DNA from: Symbiodinium natans
Lineage: Eukaryota; Sar; Dinophyceae; Suessiales; Symbiodiniaceae
Length of the DNA: 64,000 nt
Direction of reading: 5' to 3'
Assembly: GCA_905221605.1 (NCBI GenBank)
Contig: CAJNDS010002372.1
Coordinates: 62,001 to 126,000, forward strand
The translations under genes and the position numbers were made by a program. Under the pieces are notes generated by a model. It saw nothing but the letters and a program-made list of their open reading frames with translations, searched no databases and was not told the DNA's origin. Of the stretch, positions 20,701 through 31,017 are shown in pieces; position 1 is the first letter of the stretch; every line of letters starts with the position of its first letter.

Positions 20701-23700
20701 GCTTAGCAGGCCAGATTGTTCATTCAGTCCGCCTGTGGAGCGTTTGTGCTGATTGCATACTTGTAGCAGTTGCTTTTGGTGTGTCGAGTTTGGGTTGCCT
20801 GTTTTGGTCTCTCGGCAAGATCATTGGAGGAGCGTGTTTCTCTAGTCTTGCAAGTCAGATTGAGCTCCACTTGCAAGATGTGATTGTCGCTTGACTATTG
20901 AGAGTTGAGTTGGTTGCGCGTGCTGCTGGTGTCGGTTTTGCGTGTCCTGCTTACATTGTGCATGTTTCTTGCAGAAGCGGTGTGCTGTATAGCGTCTTGA
21001 CGAAGGTGATTGTGCTGAAAACCTGGCTTGAGCAGTTGAAGCTGGAAGTTGGTGTTGCGTACGTGCTTGCTTGATTGATTGCCTCGGTATACATTTGCGC
21101 TGTGTTCATTAGCATGCATAATCACTTTGGTCACTGTCGGGTGACATTGCCTGAATCATTGGCGCAAGCGCGCTTGTGGAGGCAGATCGGTATTGATCTT
21201 GTTTGTGCGTCTTCTTGAAGTTTTAGTGCTGCAGATTGAAGTGATGGCTTCTGTGCTGCACCTTTGCCAGCAGCAACGTGTAATTGCTACACCAGTTGGT
21301 TTTGCCTTGACCCGTTTGCTTGGTCGGTTGTCTTGTCTACATTATGGCGTGTTGGAGTGAATTGGTTTTCCTTGGTTGCTTATTGCACATTGCCAGCTAT
21401 GAGAGAGGTGACGCCTCTTACTGATGGCGATTGGCCCTGACGAGCTCCTGTTTTGCCTGAGTTGGTGCATTTGGAGTCCTTGGTTGATGCGTTTGGCTTG
21501 CGTGCTTTCCTTTTGTGTTGCTGAGTCGTCCGTGTTGATTGGTCCTCTCGTTCTCCCGCCCTCCCATCCCTTTTGTTGTTCGGCTTGCGGCTGAAGCCTT
21601 AGCCGAGGGACGGAGAGGAGGAAGGAGTCAGTATTGACTCTAGGAGTCGGCATTGGCTCCAGGTATTGCTTGAAGGCTTGAATTGTTAATCTGATTTATG
21701 CGTTGATTGAGTGGCTGATTTGCGCTATATTTGTACTTCGTTGGTCGAGCTGTCGTGTGTGGTTTGCTTTCTTTGCATCTTAAAGATTGATATCGTGAAG
21801 AGCCGATTGCGCTTCTTTGCGTGAAAATTCGGTGCCAAATTTGTTGATATCACTGATGCACATTGCTCAGCTCCTTGTTGTTGTCCGCCGTCCAGGCCTT
21901 AGTTACAGTTGCTCATTGCCTGGACCCTATCTGTGCTGCATTTAGCTTTCGGTCATGTTGCTCGTTAGGATTGGACTTCCAAGAAAGTTCGCGAGAGCGT
22001 TTTGGTCTAGTGTTGGCTTTGAAGAACCTGTTTTGAATAATTGCGCTGAGCAACTTTAGGAACCGACCAAAGGGTGAATTGCCCGAAGTTGTTTCCTATT
22101 GCCGAGGAGCAATTGTATATAGGAGCCAGACCTAAGGAAACATTGGCAGGTGATTTTCCTCCATTGTTCCGTCAGGAGCAGAATTGTGCATACCTCTTCT
22201 TGTACATAGAAGAAGCGACCATTCTGATTGGCCTTGACCTAGTGTTGTTGTTTTCTTTCTTGAAACTGGCAGATGCGATTGCTGATTCGTCCTACGCCTT
22301 GATCCCTGATTGTAGCCATGGTTTTCTCCAGTACTGCGATTGTGCGTTTTCTTTGCGACGAGTACAAGTGGTAAGGACAAATGGTTGCTGTTCAGTCTGC
22401 TGGAGATGGTTTCCGCGGGATTGCCTTGAGCATTGTCCCAGGACTTCGTTTGTTCAGACTGGTTGTATTCTTGTATAGCTTCAACAAGTGGAGACACACT
22501 TTGATGATTCCACGAACTGCATGTCCACTCGGATTGGTTGACTGTGCAGATGGCAGAAGAGTATAATTATTGCAGACTTTGACTTCATAGTTTGTATTGA
22601 GTACATGAATGATGATTTGTTTCCTTCAGTGCCAGTGATTGCTTTTGGTTCTTCGGCTTGCCATAACAAGACCATTCGAGATGCACGAAGATGGCGTTTG
22701 CATTGTGCAGTGCGAGGCATTGGCAAGTCTTCGGATTGAGTTTGTGCTGTCCAACACAGATACTCAGAGTTTCAGTGTGCAGCAGCTCATCGTCACTACC
22801 TGCACTGCTTGCACATTGAGTGCGCGATTCAAGTTCCTTCTTTCAAGACCGCAGCAGATTGGTTTGCATTCTGCAGACTGATCACAAGATGAAGCATTGT
22901 TCCTTTACTTTGGCGGTGTATACTACATTGCAGTTAGCATGTGAGTTTGGTGAACAGTTGCGCGAACGAGTGGTGCTATTTCTGCAAGGTGCCGATTGTG
23001 ACGAAGTGGCTTACCCATTTCTCCTTCTCTAGCGTGTCAGTGGCATTGTGGTTTTCTGGCGACGCGCTCATCCTCTGGAGTCCATTGCCCAGTGCTTGGC
23101 TGACAACAGCTTATTGACCTCGAGAAGCTGTTGACAGGTATGGATTGAGCTTGTGCCTGGTTCACTGCATCGTTGCAGGATTGCAGCATCATTTCCTACA
23201 GCTGATTGCTTTGCTGCTTCTTCAGCGAGAGGTAGCCTGTTGTCAAACGCCTTTTGGTTTAGAGCATTGCTTTACGAGAAGAAGACTGGCGAGATTGCCT
23301 GTAGTGTTGCCCAAAAAGCGCCAGATGCTGTGGCAACATGCTCGATTGAGAAGGATGCACTAAGGATTGGTGTCTGATATTCCTTGCTTCTGATCTTCGC
23401 GTTGTGCGGATATTGCTTCCGCGTGATGTTTCTTCATGGCAATTGTTGAGTGCCATTGATCCTTACATCGCACACTTCGCCGATGCGATTGTGATTTCAC
23501 GATTTGACGTTGCCCTTTGACAGACAGATGGTCCCCTATGTATATTGCAGAGGACCAAGCGTTGTGCATTGACCACGCTGGTCATTGAAAGCGAGACGAT
23601 GGATCTTTGACTGGATTGACATATGCTTGGAAGTATTCGCAGTTGCTTTGTCTTCGTGGTATTGGTCAGCGCTTGTGAACTCATTGCTTGTGATTCTTTA

Positions 23701-25020
23701 TTTCCGTGCTTTTCTATGTGCAAACCAAGTCATTGCATTCATTCGACCACAGTGAGATCGAATATCGCTGGTAGCGTCGCTGGTAGCCGCGAGCTTGGTG
23801 GAACGCTTGATTGGGCTCACAACCCAAAGTTGTAGGATTGGAATTCAAGTTTTACGTGGAGTCAGACGTTTATTGGCGACTGTATCAGTGCATGAGAGTT
23901 CTTTGGATGATGGAATTTCTTATCTACTATTATATTTCAGGCCGAGTTGATTGATGATATCTTCTTTGCGGTTGACACACACTGGTTTCAGGACGCCATA
24001 TGTCCGGCATTGCTATCTCTACGTGGCATTGCTCGGTTCTGCAAGTTGTGAGAAGGGTCATTCTTTCGGAGTGCAAAATTGAGACTGCTTCCTTGACCCT
24101 GATTTAAAGCAGCGTATTGATCGCCGTTGCAAAACTGCGCGTGGGAACTTTCGGGATTGCGTTGGATGCACCCTGGTTGGTCCTACTTGAGTGACAGCAT
24201 TCTCTCAGCGTTGCTCATTGGTCAGCTGCTTCTTTTGAACCTCGTCGTACAGTATTGAGGTTTTACAAGATTAGTTTGGTTCTGTCATTGTTCTCATGCT
24301 GCAGATTTCAATTGCACGAACGGTGATTGGTTTTGTTTGCAGTCTGCTAGTGACTGCTTCATGGGATGTTTTGCATTGTTTCCGGAAGAAGACGAATGAA
24401 TGCGATTGGATTGCTTTCATTGAGATCTTCAGTACAGTGTTGGACACCGTATTGAACTTGGATCTGGAAAGTCATTGCAACTCCACCTATGTTGCAAGAC
24501 CTGCCGTTTTGAGCATTTTGAGTCACATTGACTTACTCATTGTGACATCAAGCCGTTTCTCAGAATGTCACACGGAGCGACGAGCCTTTGGCACAGAAAG
24601 AGAGCCAAATCCAGGAATGCCTTCGGATAGGTTGACTGCAACCAAAAGCTACTGCCGTCTTGACGTGAAGAAGAACTGAGCTCATTGAGCCCCGTTGGCA
24701 GAAACGCTTTCTGATTCACTGGTCTCTAGTTTCTGGTTCTATTGACTGCGAGGAAGCTGTGTTTGGATGATTGCTAAGTCGTTCATTCAATGCGGTTGTT
24801 GATCTTGCAATTGTAAAGGTCATGGAACTCTAGAACAAGAAATTGGCCACAAGATGCCGGTTCCAGACCATTGTCTTTGTTTTATCAAGTAACAGATGAC
24901 TGCCCTAGAACAAAATGAAGATTGACCCACAAGAAGGTCGGCAGCATCAAGAATTGTTGCACAGTTGGTTATTGTAAAGCTGTTAGTGTGAATGATTGCT
25001 GAAGCATTCATTCAAGGGAC
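17700..25020 (+). other. 7-kb G+T-skewed tract saturated with ATTG
   Basis: No gene is recognised across this stretch. The many open frames (for example 19833-20132, 22074-22478, 24296-24679) shift constantly and show no domains. The + strand is visibly rich in T and G. ATTG is abundant, mostly as GATTG or CATTG. By hand I count 14 occurrences in 19227-19649, about one per 30 bp against roughly one per 256 at random, and none of its complement CAAT in the same lines. Spacing is irregular (11-92 bp), so it is not a simple tandem repeat. The bias starts near 17.75 kb and fades near 25.0 kb. Confidence 0.7.
17703..17791 (+). repeat. Direct repeat B, left copy
   Basis: Shares CATGCTTGTATTGTGGTGT, GTCATGTGTTTGGTAGTT and ACATACAGTTTGATATTG with 25203-25302 in the same orientation. 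The right copy has an extra 20-odd bases in the middle. Confidence 0.75.
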
Positions 25021-25024
25021 GGTG

Positions 25025-25203
25025 TTAGGATTGAGCTTTACTTCCTGCACATGTACATTGTCCAGTGCGTGAAGAACATGCAACACTGACAGAGAACATT
25101 GGCATGTGGACATTGCCATGTCCATGATGCATTGGCTCAAGTGGCTCAAGATTGGCTCAGCCCAAGTGACACAAAAGCTTGCTGAGCGAGAGATTGCATC
25201 TGA
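25025..25203 (-). repeat. Inverted repeat A, right copy
   Basis: Reverse complement of 16987-17156. On + it contains GCATTGGCTCAAGTGGCTCAAG-type repeats of GGCTCAAG (25131-25150). Confidence 0.8.
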
Positions 25204-25302
25204 CAGTTGTATGCTTGTATTGTGGTGTGGTCAAGAACCATTGATTGAACAGTCATGTGTTTGGTAGTTTACATACAGTTTGATATTGTACAGAAAGTGA
25301 CC
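25203..25302 (+). repeat. Direct repeat B, right copy
   Basis: Same orientation as 17703-17791. Here it directly abuts repeat A, whereas on the left A and B are 546 bp apart. Confidence 0.75.
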
Positions 25303-25311
25303 TTTGAAAAT

Positions 25312-25585
25312 TTCATTAAAGGGGTGCTTAAAGGGGGGCTTAAAGGGGGGGCTTCAAGGGGGCTTCAAAGGGGGCTTTAAGGGGGGGCTTAAGGGGGGGG
25401 CTTAAGGGGGGGTTAAAGGGGGGGCTTAAGGGGGCTCAAGGGGGGCTTAGGGGGGGCTTAAGGGGGGGGGCTTAAGGGCCCCCCCCGGAGGGACCCCCTT
25501 TGCAGGGACCCCTTGAAGGGGGGCTTAAGGGGGGCTTAAAGGGGGGCTCAAAAGGGGGGCTTAAGCCCCCCTTTGCCCAAAGCGG
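25312..25585 (+). repeat. G-rich GGGGGGCTTAA array
   Basis: Irregular tandem units of a 4-9 G run followed by CTTAA, CTTCAA or CTCAA, about 20 units. It ends in a C-rich/G-rich hairpin (GGGCCCCCCCCGGAGGGACC). Many closely spaced G runs on one strand suggest G-quadruplex potential. Confidence 0.85.
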
Positions 25586-26630
25586 GGGGGCCCATTCTCC
25601 CCGGCAAACCCTGAAGCGGGACCTGGCGAGAAAGGTGACGCGCGACCACGTGGCCCCAGATCCTCCAAGGCTCTCCAAAGCAGCCACTGCAAAACAACGT
25701 CTTTGCGGGCTGTGGCGAACTCGCTGAGCCTCAGAAGCCTCCAGATGGTTCTTCAGCCGGGCCCTCAGAAGCTTCCAAAGTCAGCAGCCACGCAAACCAC
25801 GTCTGCTACTTGTACGTTCAAACCAGACAGTACTGCTGTCGCTGTCGCTGTCCTCTACATGGAACCCAGTCGCAGAAATTAGACTTCCCGCATTTCCTCG
25901 ACTTTACCCCTTAGAACGCGACACAGAATCCGCTGCATGATGTCCGACTTTACCACGTTCTCTCTCTGAAGTAGACACCTTTTTGACCCTCCAGAGACTA
26001 TTCACAGCCAGAATTAGTCTCTGGAGGGTCAACAAGGTGTCTACTTAAGAGGAGCCGGGCCCTTGACTGGACCGGACTCCTAGGACTTGAGATGAGGGTG
26101 GATTTGGGTTCCGGTGAGTAGCATGTTACCTGGCTTGAATAGTCAGCATTCGCCCCAGTCTACTGCTTCCTTGTTGAAATTTTCTTTATTCAAACACGTG
26201 TCGAATGGCCCTTGAACTAGTTGTTGCACTCCTGGCGTGTACGAGGGGGTTTCTGATGTTCAGGCTTTGCCTTTCAGGCATGCAGAGTTCAAGGCAGGCA
26301 TGAGTTTGGGTGGAAGTTTGGTTGTGTTTGTCGCGTTTAGGAATGTGACCGGGTCTTTGCATAACATTGTTTTGGGGCAGGATGTGGTTTGGTTGTGTGA
26401 TCGGCTTTGCTTTAGGTTTCCGTGTGGTCAGAGTCTCTCCATGCGTGGTGGGGCGCATTCAGAATATCAGCTGTGGGTGGTTTACATAGCAGGCCACAGG
26501 CTTTTGTGCTTGGACGCTGCGCCTCAGCCCGAAGAAGCCCATGCTCGAAGTGATGCTAAAGTTTGGCATTCGAAGCTGGATAACTCAGGTTCTCGTGTAT
26601 TCTCCAAGTCTGGTCTGCATCTTCATCGAA
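25586..26630. other. No gene recognised outside the short foldback element
   Basis: The frame at 26237-26650 (+) has no recognisable domain and overlaps a competing - strand frame at 26186-26458. Confidence 0.35.
25966..26053. mobile_element. Short foldback/MITE, ~88 bp
   Basis: An almost complete hairpin. CTCTCTGAAGTAGACACC then TTTTTGACCCTCCAGAGACTA is followed after a ~20-nt loop by the reverse complement ending GGTGTCTACTTAAGAG. The same terminal sequence bounds the larger element at 31018-31468, so this is a deletion derivative of the same family. Confidence 0.8.
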
Positions 26631-26639
26631 TCTCAAACT

Positions 26640-26830
26640 TTAGACTCTGAAAGACCCATAACCAGATGGCTTTCGTCTTTCGTTCTTGACCTGCCTCAGA
26701 TTCAGTTCCCCGACAACATTTATCAGTGCATACCTCAAGTCTCGATCATCCCAGTCTTGCTCGCGAAGGATCGATGATTTCGATGCCTTCCCGCTTGCGC
26801 CTGACGAGCGCAGCTGCCAGAACCACTGTT
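26640..26830 (-). CDS. Candidate terminal exon, unknown protein
   Basis: On - the frame reads REQDWDDRDLRYALINVVGE and then LNLRQVKNERRKPSGYGSFRV, with a stop at 26640-26642. Its charged, mixed composition is protein-like, unlike the opposite frames. The upstream border is not clear. It may belong to the same - strand gene as 27100-27193 and 27402-27510. Confidence 0.35.
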
Positions 26831-27099
26831 GGGACAGTTGCACTCCCTGGGTGACGGGGCAATTTGTTTGCAATGGTATAGTTTGAACTCAGGGCGCCAA
26901 TACTGTTTCTCATTATGGGCAGTCGGCACGTACACAGAATAGTTTAGGATGGTACGGGTATATTCTGCTTATGGCTTCGAGTTGAGGATTGTCGGGCTTA
27001 TGTCAAGGATGAACCATAAGTTCGTTGCCGAGCTGCAGCACAAGGAGAGCCATGTGTATAGCCAAGCCCTTTGAGAGCAGAGGGTGCGCGTACACGTTT

Positions 27100-27193
27100 T
27101 GACACAGTCTTTGAAACCGAGCTTCAGGATTCGGGTTTCGTGAGGGGTGATTTCAGCGCAAAGCTCCAAAGTTTCTCCTGCCTGTGACGACAA
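27100..27193 (-). CDS. Candidate exon, unknown protein
   Basis: The - frame reads SSQAGETLELCAEITPHETR and then ILKLGFKDCVKT. It is open to 26969, but the later part looks less protein-like, so the 3' border is uncertain. Confidence 0.3.
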
Positions 27194-27401
27194 TGCCTTC
27201 TGCTATCTTTACGTATATCTGTCCGAAAAGGCCATATGGACATGCGCTGTACATTCACTTTATGGGGTGTCTTTCTGGATTCTGGCCTTCAGGTGCCATC
27301 AATTCACTTCGGTCTGCTTCAGTGCTCGCTGGGTGAGTCGGATTGCAAATAATGTGGGTTTTCCCATGCTTGGTGGCCACCGACCAGTTCTGCCGGGCTG
27401 C

Positions 27402-27510
27402 CTGAGGCGTCCAGCTTCATGACGAACATGTCAGCAGCCCCCGCGTTCGTGTTGCCATCCAGGTCGCCGAAAGTGTATCCGGCAACCAGGATGCCGCCAT
27501 CGGGGGCCAC
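27402..27510 (-). CDS. SBBP beta-propeller repeat exon
   Basis: An acceptor GGAGCAG|GTG precedes 36 codons reading VAPDGGILVAGYTFGDLDG, then NTNAGAADMFVMKLDAS, then G|GCAGCC, a GC donor. The words GYTxGDLDGNTNAG and DxFVxKLDASG are the signature of SBBP repeats (PF06739 type), which form propeller blades in secreted or surface proteins. Tandem blades are expected on both sides but are not seen here, so neighbouring exons lie far away or this is a stray copied exon. The ORF on + overlaps only in shadow. Confidence 0.65.
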
Positions 27511-27615
27511 CTGCTCCCAGGCGGGTCACCAGCACTTATGCCCATCACTTGCACCCTGCTAACCGCTTTGTAAGAATCTTCACGACAACTCGCACGTCCA
27601 CGAACCCAGCAATGC

Positions 27616-29049
27616 ATGTCAAGAGCACCTGCTGCTGTGTCATGCGGGGCTGTAGCTTCGTGCGAGTTGGGCAGTACCTTTGTGCCAAGCCAATTTCGCC
27701 GGCACGTCATGGGCCTTTCGGGCCTTACATCCATGGCTCCGACAGGAGTCCTGAGCCCGGCAGCTCTTACAACTGAGAGCGACATCGTGCTGCCACAGGA
27801 CAGTCTCAGTCGGAGAAGACAGACTGCGCATGTCCTTATTGTAGGCAATGGCATGGCATCGCACTGGTGCTCCTTATGGATATTTGAAAGTGGCGAGGTT
27901 TATTCGATGGAGCTGACGGCAATCAACGAGGTTACAGGATTCCGCTGGCTCCGCAGCCGCTGCAAAATGCGCCTCTTATCTTCTGGCGCAGGCTCGCAGA
28001 GGCTCTCCGAGTCCCTGCCAACCTCGTCAAGTTCCGAAGAGGAAGACATTGTGGACAGTCCTGTAGCAGTGTCGAAAGCACACTCACCCTTGAAAGTGTA
28101 CCTGGAAGTAAATGGCAAAGTATTATGCGGTTTTGAATGGGGTAGATCTTCAGACATCACAGACGAAAGGCAGAGCAAACTTGATGCAACTGTTGATCAC
28201 ATCTTTGCGAATTACGCTACAGAGCATACCGATTGTGATCCCGACTTGTTGCTAGATGGAAATCGAATAGCAGTCCGCCAGTCCCTGTGCAGCTTTTTCA
28301 GGCGACTTTCGAAACAAAGCTACATTATGTCGCCTAGCTTTGAGCTAGACCATGAAGGAGGCCAGTGGCGTTGCAAGAACCTTATCCGCATTCAGAACAC
28401 CTCACCGCATGATCTTCGAGCGCGTGCAGCGGATGTACCGCTCAATGACGCATGGTACGACTTATTCTTCCACAACTGCCAACTCTTCATCATGCAGCTG
28501 TTGTGCGAGCAGTATGATGCCGATTTCAGGCAGCTGCCCCTCGCAGTAGGATCGGTTGTTGCTGCCCCGACATTGTTCGCGCTTGAAGTTGGGTTTATCA
28601 CAACTTTTCGATTTCTTTTGCGTTGGCAACCTGCTATGGCGATGCTTATTGGTGTATTGTGGGTTGCAGCAGAAGTGTATCTCACTTTGAGGTACGTGCA
28701 CTCCTACGATGTGCGTCCCACGAGTGGGATCGTTATCGGCAGCATCGGTACGATGTTTGTTTGGGTTGGAGCCGTGTTCAACAGGACCCTTCACAACGAT
28801 GACACCGATATTGCCGACTCGCTTCCGGTGCTCAGCCTCATATGGGATTTGTGCATGATCTTGGAGGCATTGGCCACCAACATGATCTATCGTGATCGCA
28901 GTCTGCAAGTGCTTAATCTCGTGTTGATTGTTCTGACAGCTGCTGGCGTTGCTGGTTTGCAGTTGCTCATCGGATGGCCTGTGCAGGACCTCTTCGGCGG
29001 AGTTGTGGTGGTGATGGCGCTTTGCTATTCGGTTCTTTTCGGCTCCTAG
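27616..29049 (+). CDS. Multi-pass membrane protein with permuted-papain-like (HNCQ) N-terminal domain
   Basis: The longest clean frame in the window (477 codons, ATG start, TAG stop). The first ~80 residues are of ordinary composition. SHWCSLWIFESGEVYSMEL (His83) and YDLFFHNCQLFIMQLL (Asn287-Cys288) resemble the separated His and Asn-Cys motifs of LRAT/PPPDE/NlpC-like permuted papain folds. That makes a cysteine hydrolase or acyltransferase a possibility. From about residue 308 come five or six hydrophobic spans (roughly 308-332, 339-358, 370-389, 404-420, 431-453, 458-475). The protein could thus anchor a cytosolic domain in a membrane. There is no intron in the frame, so it may be a retrocopied or single-exon gene. 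No TATA-like or other promoter is recognised. The family assignment is inference. Confidence 0.6.
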   Translation: MSRAPAAVSCGAVASCELGSTFVPSQFRRHVMGLSGLTSMAPTGVLSPAALTTESDIVLPQDSLSRRRQTAHVLIVGNGMASHWCSLWIFESGEVYSMELTAINEVTGFRWLRSRCKMRLLSSGAGSQRLSESLPTSSSSEEEDIVDSPVAVSKAHSPLKVYLEVNGKVLCGFEWGRSSDITDERQSKLDATVDHIFANYATEHTDCDPDLLLDGNRIAVRQSLCSFFRRLSKQSYIMSPSFELDHEGGQWRCKNLIRIQNTSPHDLRARAADVPLNDAWYDLFFHNCQLFIMQLLCEQYDADFRQLPLAVGSVVAAPTLFALEVGFITTFRFLLRWQPAMAMLIGVLWVAAEVYLTLRYVHSYDVRPTSGIVIGSIGTMFVWVGAVFNRTLHNDDTDIADSLPVLSLIWDLCMILEALATNMIYRDRSLQVLNLVLIVLTAAGVAGLQLLIGWPVQDLFGGVVVVMALCYSVLFGS

Positions 29050-29745
29050 ATCCTAGAGTCTTAACTCTTGTGTCCGCAGGCTGCATGTCGCGAATCGTTC
29101 ACGTCTCTTGTTTTGAGGGTGGACACCAGAGCCATCTTGTAACTACTGTACGAGGCCTCGAAGAGGCATCCTTTGTACGAGTTGTTTGTGCCAGCCTCTG
29201 AAGGGGGCGCAACCGGCACACGTCAAAGTCTTCAATTTCTGGCCACCAGAGAAACCGTGCCATGCAAGGTGCTCGAGGTTTGTCCTTGTAAGCCCGAAAC
29301 CCTTGACTTTCAGCCCTGAAGCTCGACATCCCAATGCAAAACACCGAACCCAATTGAGCCCTATCACAACGGCTGAGAACCCCAACAAGAACAGCCAACA
29401 CAGGCAACTTCTGTTAGCAATGATTTGTCGTACAAGTAAGAACGACATGCAGAGGCAGCAGTGAAGCGATTGTTGATCCCGACTCTACCGCTGCATTAAT
29501 ATTTAAATTAGACCAGAAAATATTTAAAACTCATGCACAAAAGCCTTGCAGTCCTAAAGTTCTATACCCAGAATCCCACACAGAGTCACGCCGAGAGGTA
29601 GAAAACCCTCTGGCGCGTGAGCGCTGCATCATTTGGAGCTTGAAGCTGGCGGAGGATGCTGCTCCCAGGTTGTGCTCGGATATATCTAGTGCACCTGCTG
29701 TCTGTTTGAGTGTAACTAGAGATGTTTAGCAAACGAGATTGGGGT
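29050..29745. other. No gene recognised
   Basis: Short frames in competing phases (29099-29464) without motifs; AT-rich around 29490-29540. Confidence 0.35.
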
Positions 29746-29747
29746 GT

Positions 29748-29969
29748 TCAGCGCATTTCGGACCTTGAATGTTTGGGGACTAGCACTTCATTGAGGTTTT
29801 CAGTCATAATGATGTCAGGTTGCAGTAGCCGACTTGGTTTTGCCTTGGCTTCTTCGACTATTGGAGCATCGACGAACACAAGTCTGCTCTTCAGATTCGT
29901 TGTAGAGTCCGAGGGGCAGCCAGAGAGCCCAATACGCTTTAGTTTTCTTGCAGTGCAGGATTCCGGCAA
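29748..29969 (-). CDS. Candidate terminal exon, unknown protein
   Basis: The - frame reads TARKLKRIGLSGCPSDSTTN, then SRLVFVDAPIVEEAKAKPSR, then LLQPDIIMTENLNEVLVPKH, ending in a stop at 29748-29750. It has good protein-like composition with a hydrophobic strand (RLVFVDAPI). It lies next to repeats at 29970 onward. The family is not recognised. Confidence 0.4.
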   Translation of the reverse strand: MPESCTARKLKRIGLSGCPSDSTTNLKSRLVFVDAPIVEEAKAKPSRLLQPDIIMTENLNEVLVPKHSRSEMR

Positions 29970-30335
29970 GGGGCCTTTAAGGGTCCTTGGGGGTTCCTGG
30001 GAGGGTTTAGGAGGGCAGTGAGGGGCCTCGAAGGGTTTTTGGGGGCTCCTGGGAGGGTGGAAGGGCAGTGAAGGGTCTCTAATCCCTCGTGCTTCCAGGG
30101 TCCCAGGGCGGGCAGTGAAGGGCCTCTAATCCCTCGTGCTTCCGAGGTCCAGGGTGGGACGGCATTTAAGGGCCTCTAACCCCTCGTGCTTCTGGAGGTC
30201 CCGCAGGGTGGGAGGGCATGTGAGGGCCTCTGATCCCTCATGCTTCTGGAGGTCCCATGGCGGGCAGTGAAGGGCCTCTAGTCCCTCGTGCTTCCGGGGT
30301 CCCAGGCGGGCAGTGAAGGGAATCCCTCATTGGAG
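29965..30335 (+). repeat. Minisatellite, ~47-60 bp unit
   Basis: Six or so diverged units of the form GGGCCTCTAATCCCTCGTGC, TTCCGGGGTCCCAGGGCGGG, CAGTGAA, with length variation. Confidence 0.85.
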
Positions 30336-30384
30336 AGGCTGGAGGGCTGGAGGGGCAGCAAGGCTGGGACGGCCCAGGGGCAAA

Positions 30385-30900
30385 TCGGGTAAACGAGGTA
30401 AATGGGGTAAATGGGGTAAATGGGGTAAATGGGGTAAATGGGGTAAATGGGGTAAATGGGGTAAATGGGGTAAATGGGGTAAATGACGATTGGGAGGGCT
30501 TCGTGCATTTCCTGGGGTTGGCGGGGCGGCGGTAAATGGGGTAAATGGGGTAAATGGGGTAAATGAAGCCTTCGTAGAAGCATTTTGGGGCGTTTTACCC
30601 CATTTACCCGATTTACCGGATTTACCGGGCAAGAGGTTCACCGTCCGTGGAATAAACCCCTTGGATAAGCTGGAGAGCTTGTCTTATCTGTGGAATCTGT
30701 GGAGGCATGTTTGGGGCGTTTACCCCATTTACCCGATTTACCGGATTTACCGGGTCAAGAGGTTCACCGTCCGTGGAAAAACACCCCTTGGATCAGCAGG
30801 AGAGCTTGTCCCATTTTTTGTTTTGATTTTCCAAACAATATGAAAATTAATGCGGGAAAACGGGGTAAATCAGGTAAATCGGGTAAATCGGGCAAATGGG
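30385..30900 (+). repeat. GGGGTAAATG decamer arrays and a 105-bp direct repeat
   Basis: About ten perfect GGGGTAAATG units at 30395-30485 and four more at 30530-30570. They are then inverted as CCCCATTTACCCGATTTACC within a ~105-bp unit that occurs twice (about 30583-30687 and 30710-30815) with shared GAGGTTCACCGTCCGTGG. Related GGGTAAATC words occur at 30858-30895. The repetitive reading frames (PIY/HLP repeats) are artefacts. Confidence 0.9.
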
Positions 30901-31017
30901 CGCGTCTGAGTCTATCTCTTTCATTTTTTTGTGTGTTTTTGTTTTTTTGTTCTTGTATTCCCTTCTTTCAGTTTTGCAGCAAAATGAGCTGAAAATGAAC
31001 CAGGCCGGCACGGCCAT

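Noticed and set aside
17747-24679. Open frames inside the ATTG tract
   Set aside because: No domains, constant frame switching, and composition dictated by the ATTG/GT bias.
30278-30641. Protein with PIY or HLP repeats on the - strand
   Set aside because: It is the translation of the GGGGTAAATG decamer in three frames. No unique flanking coding sequence.
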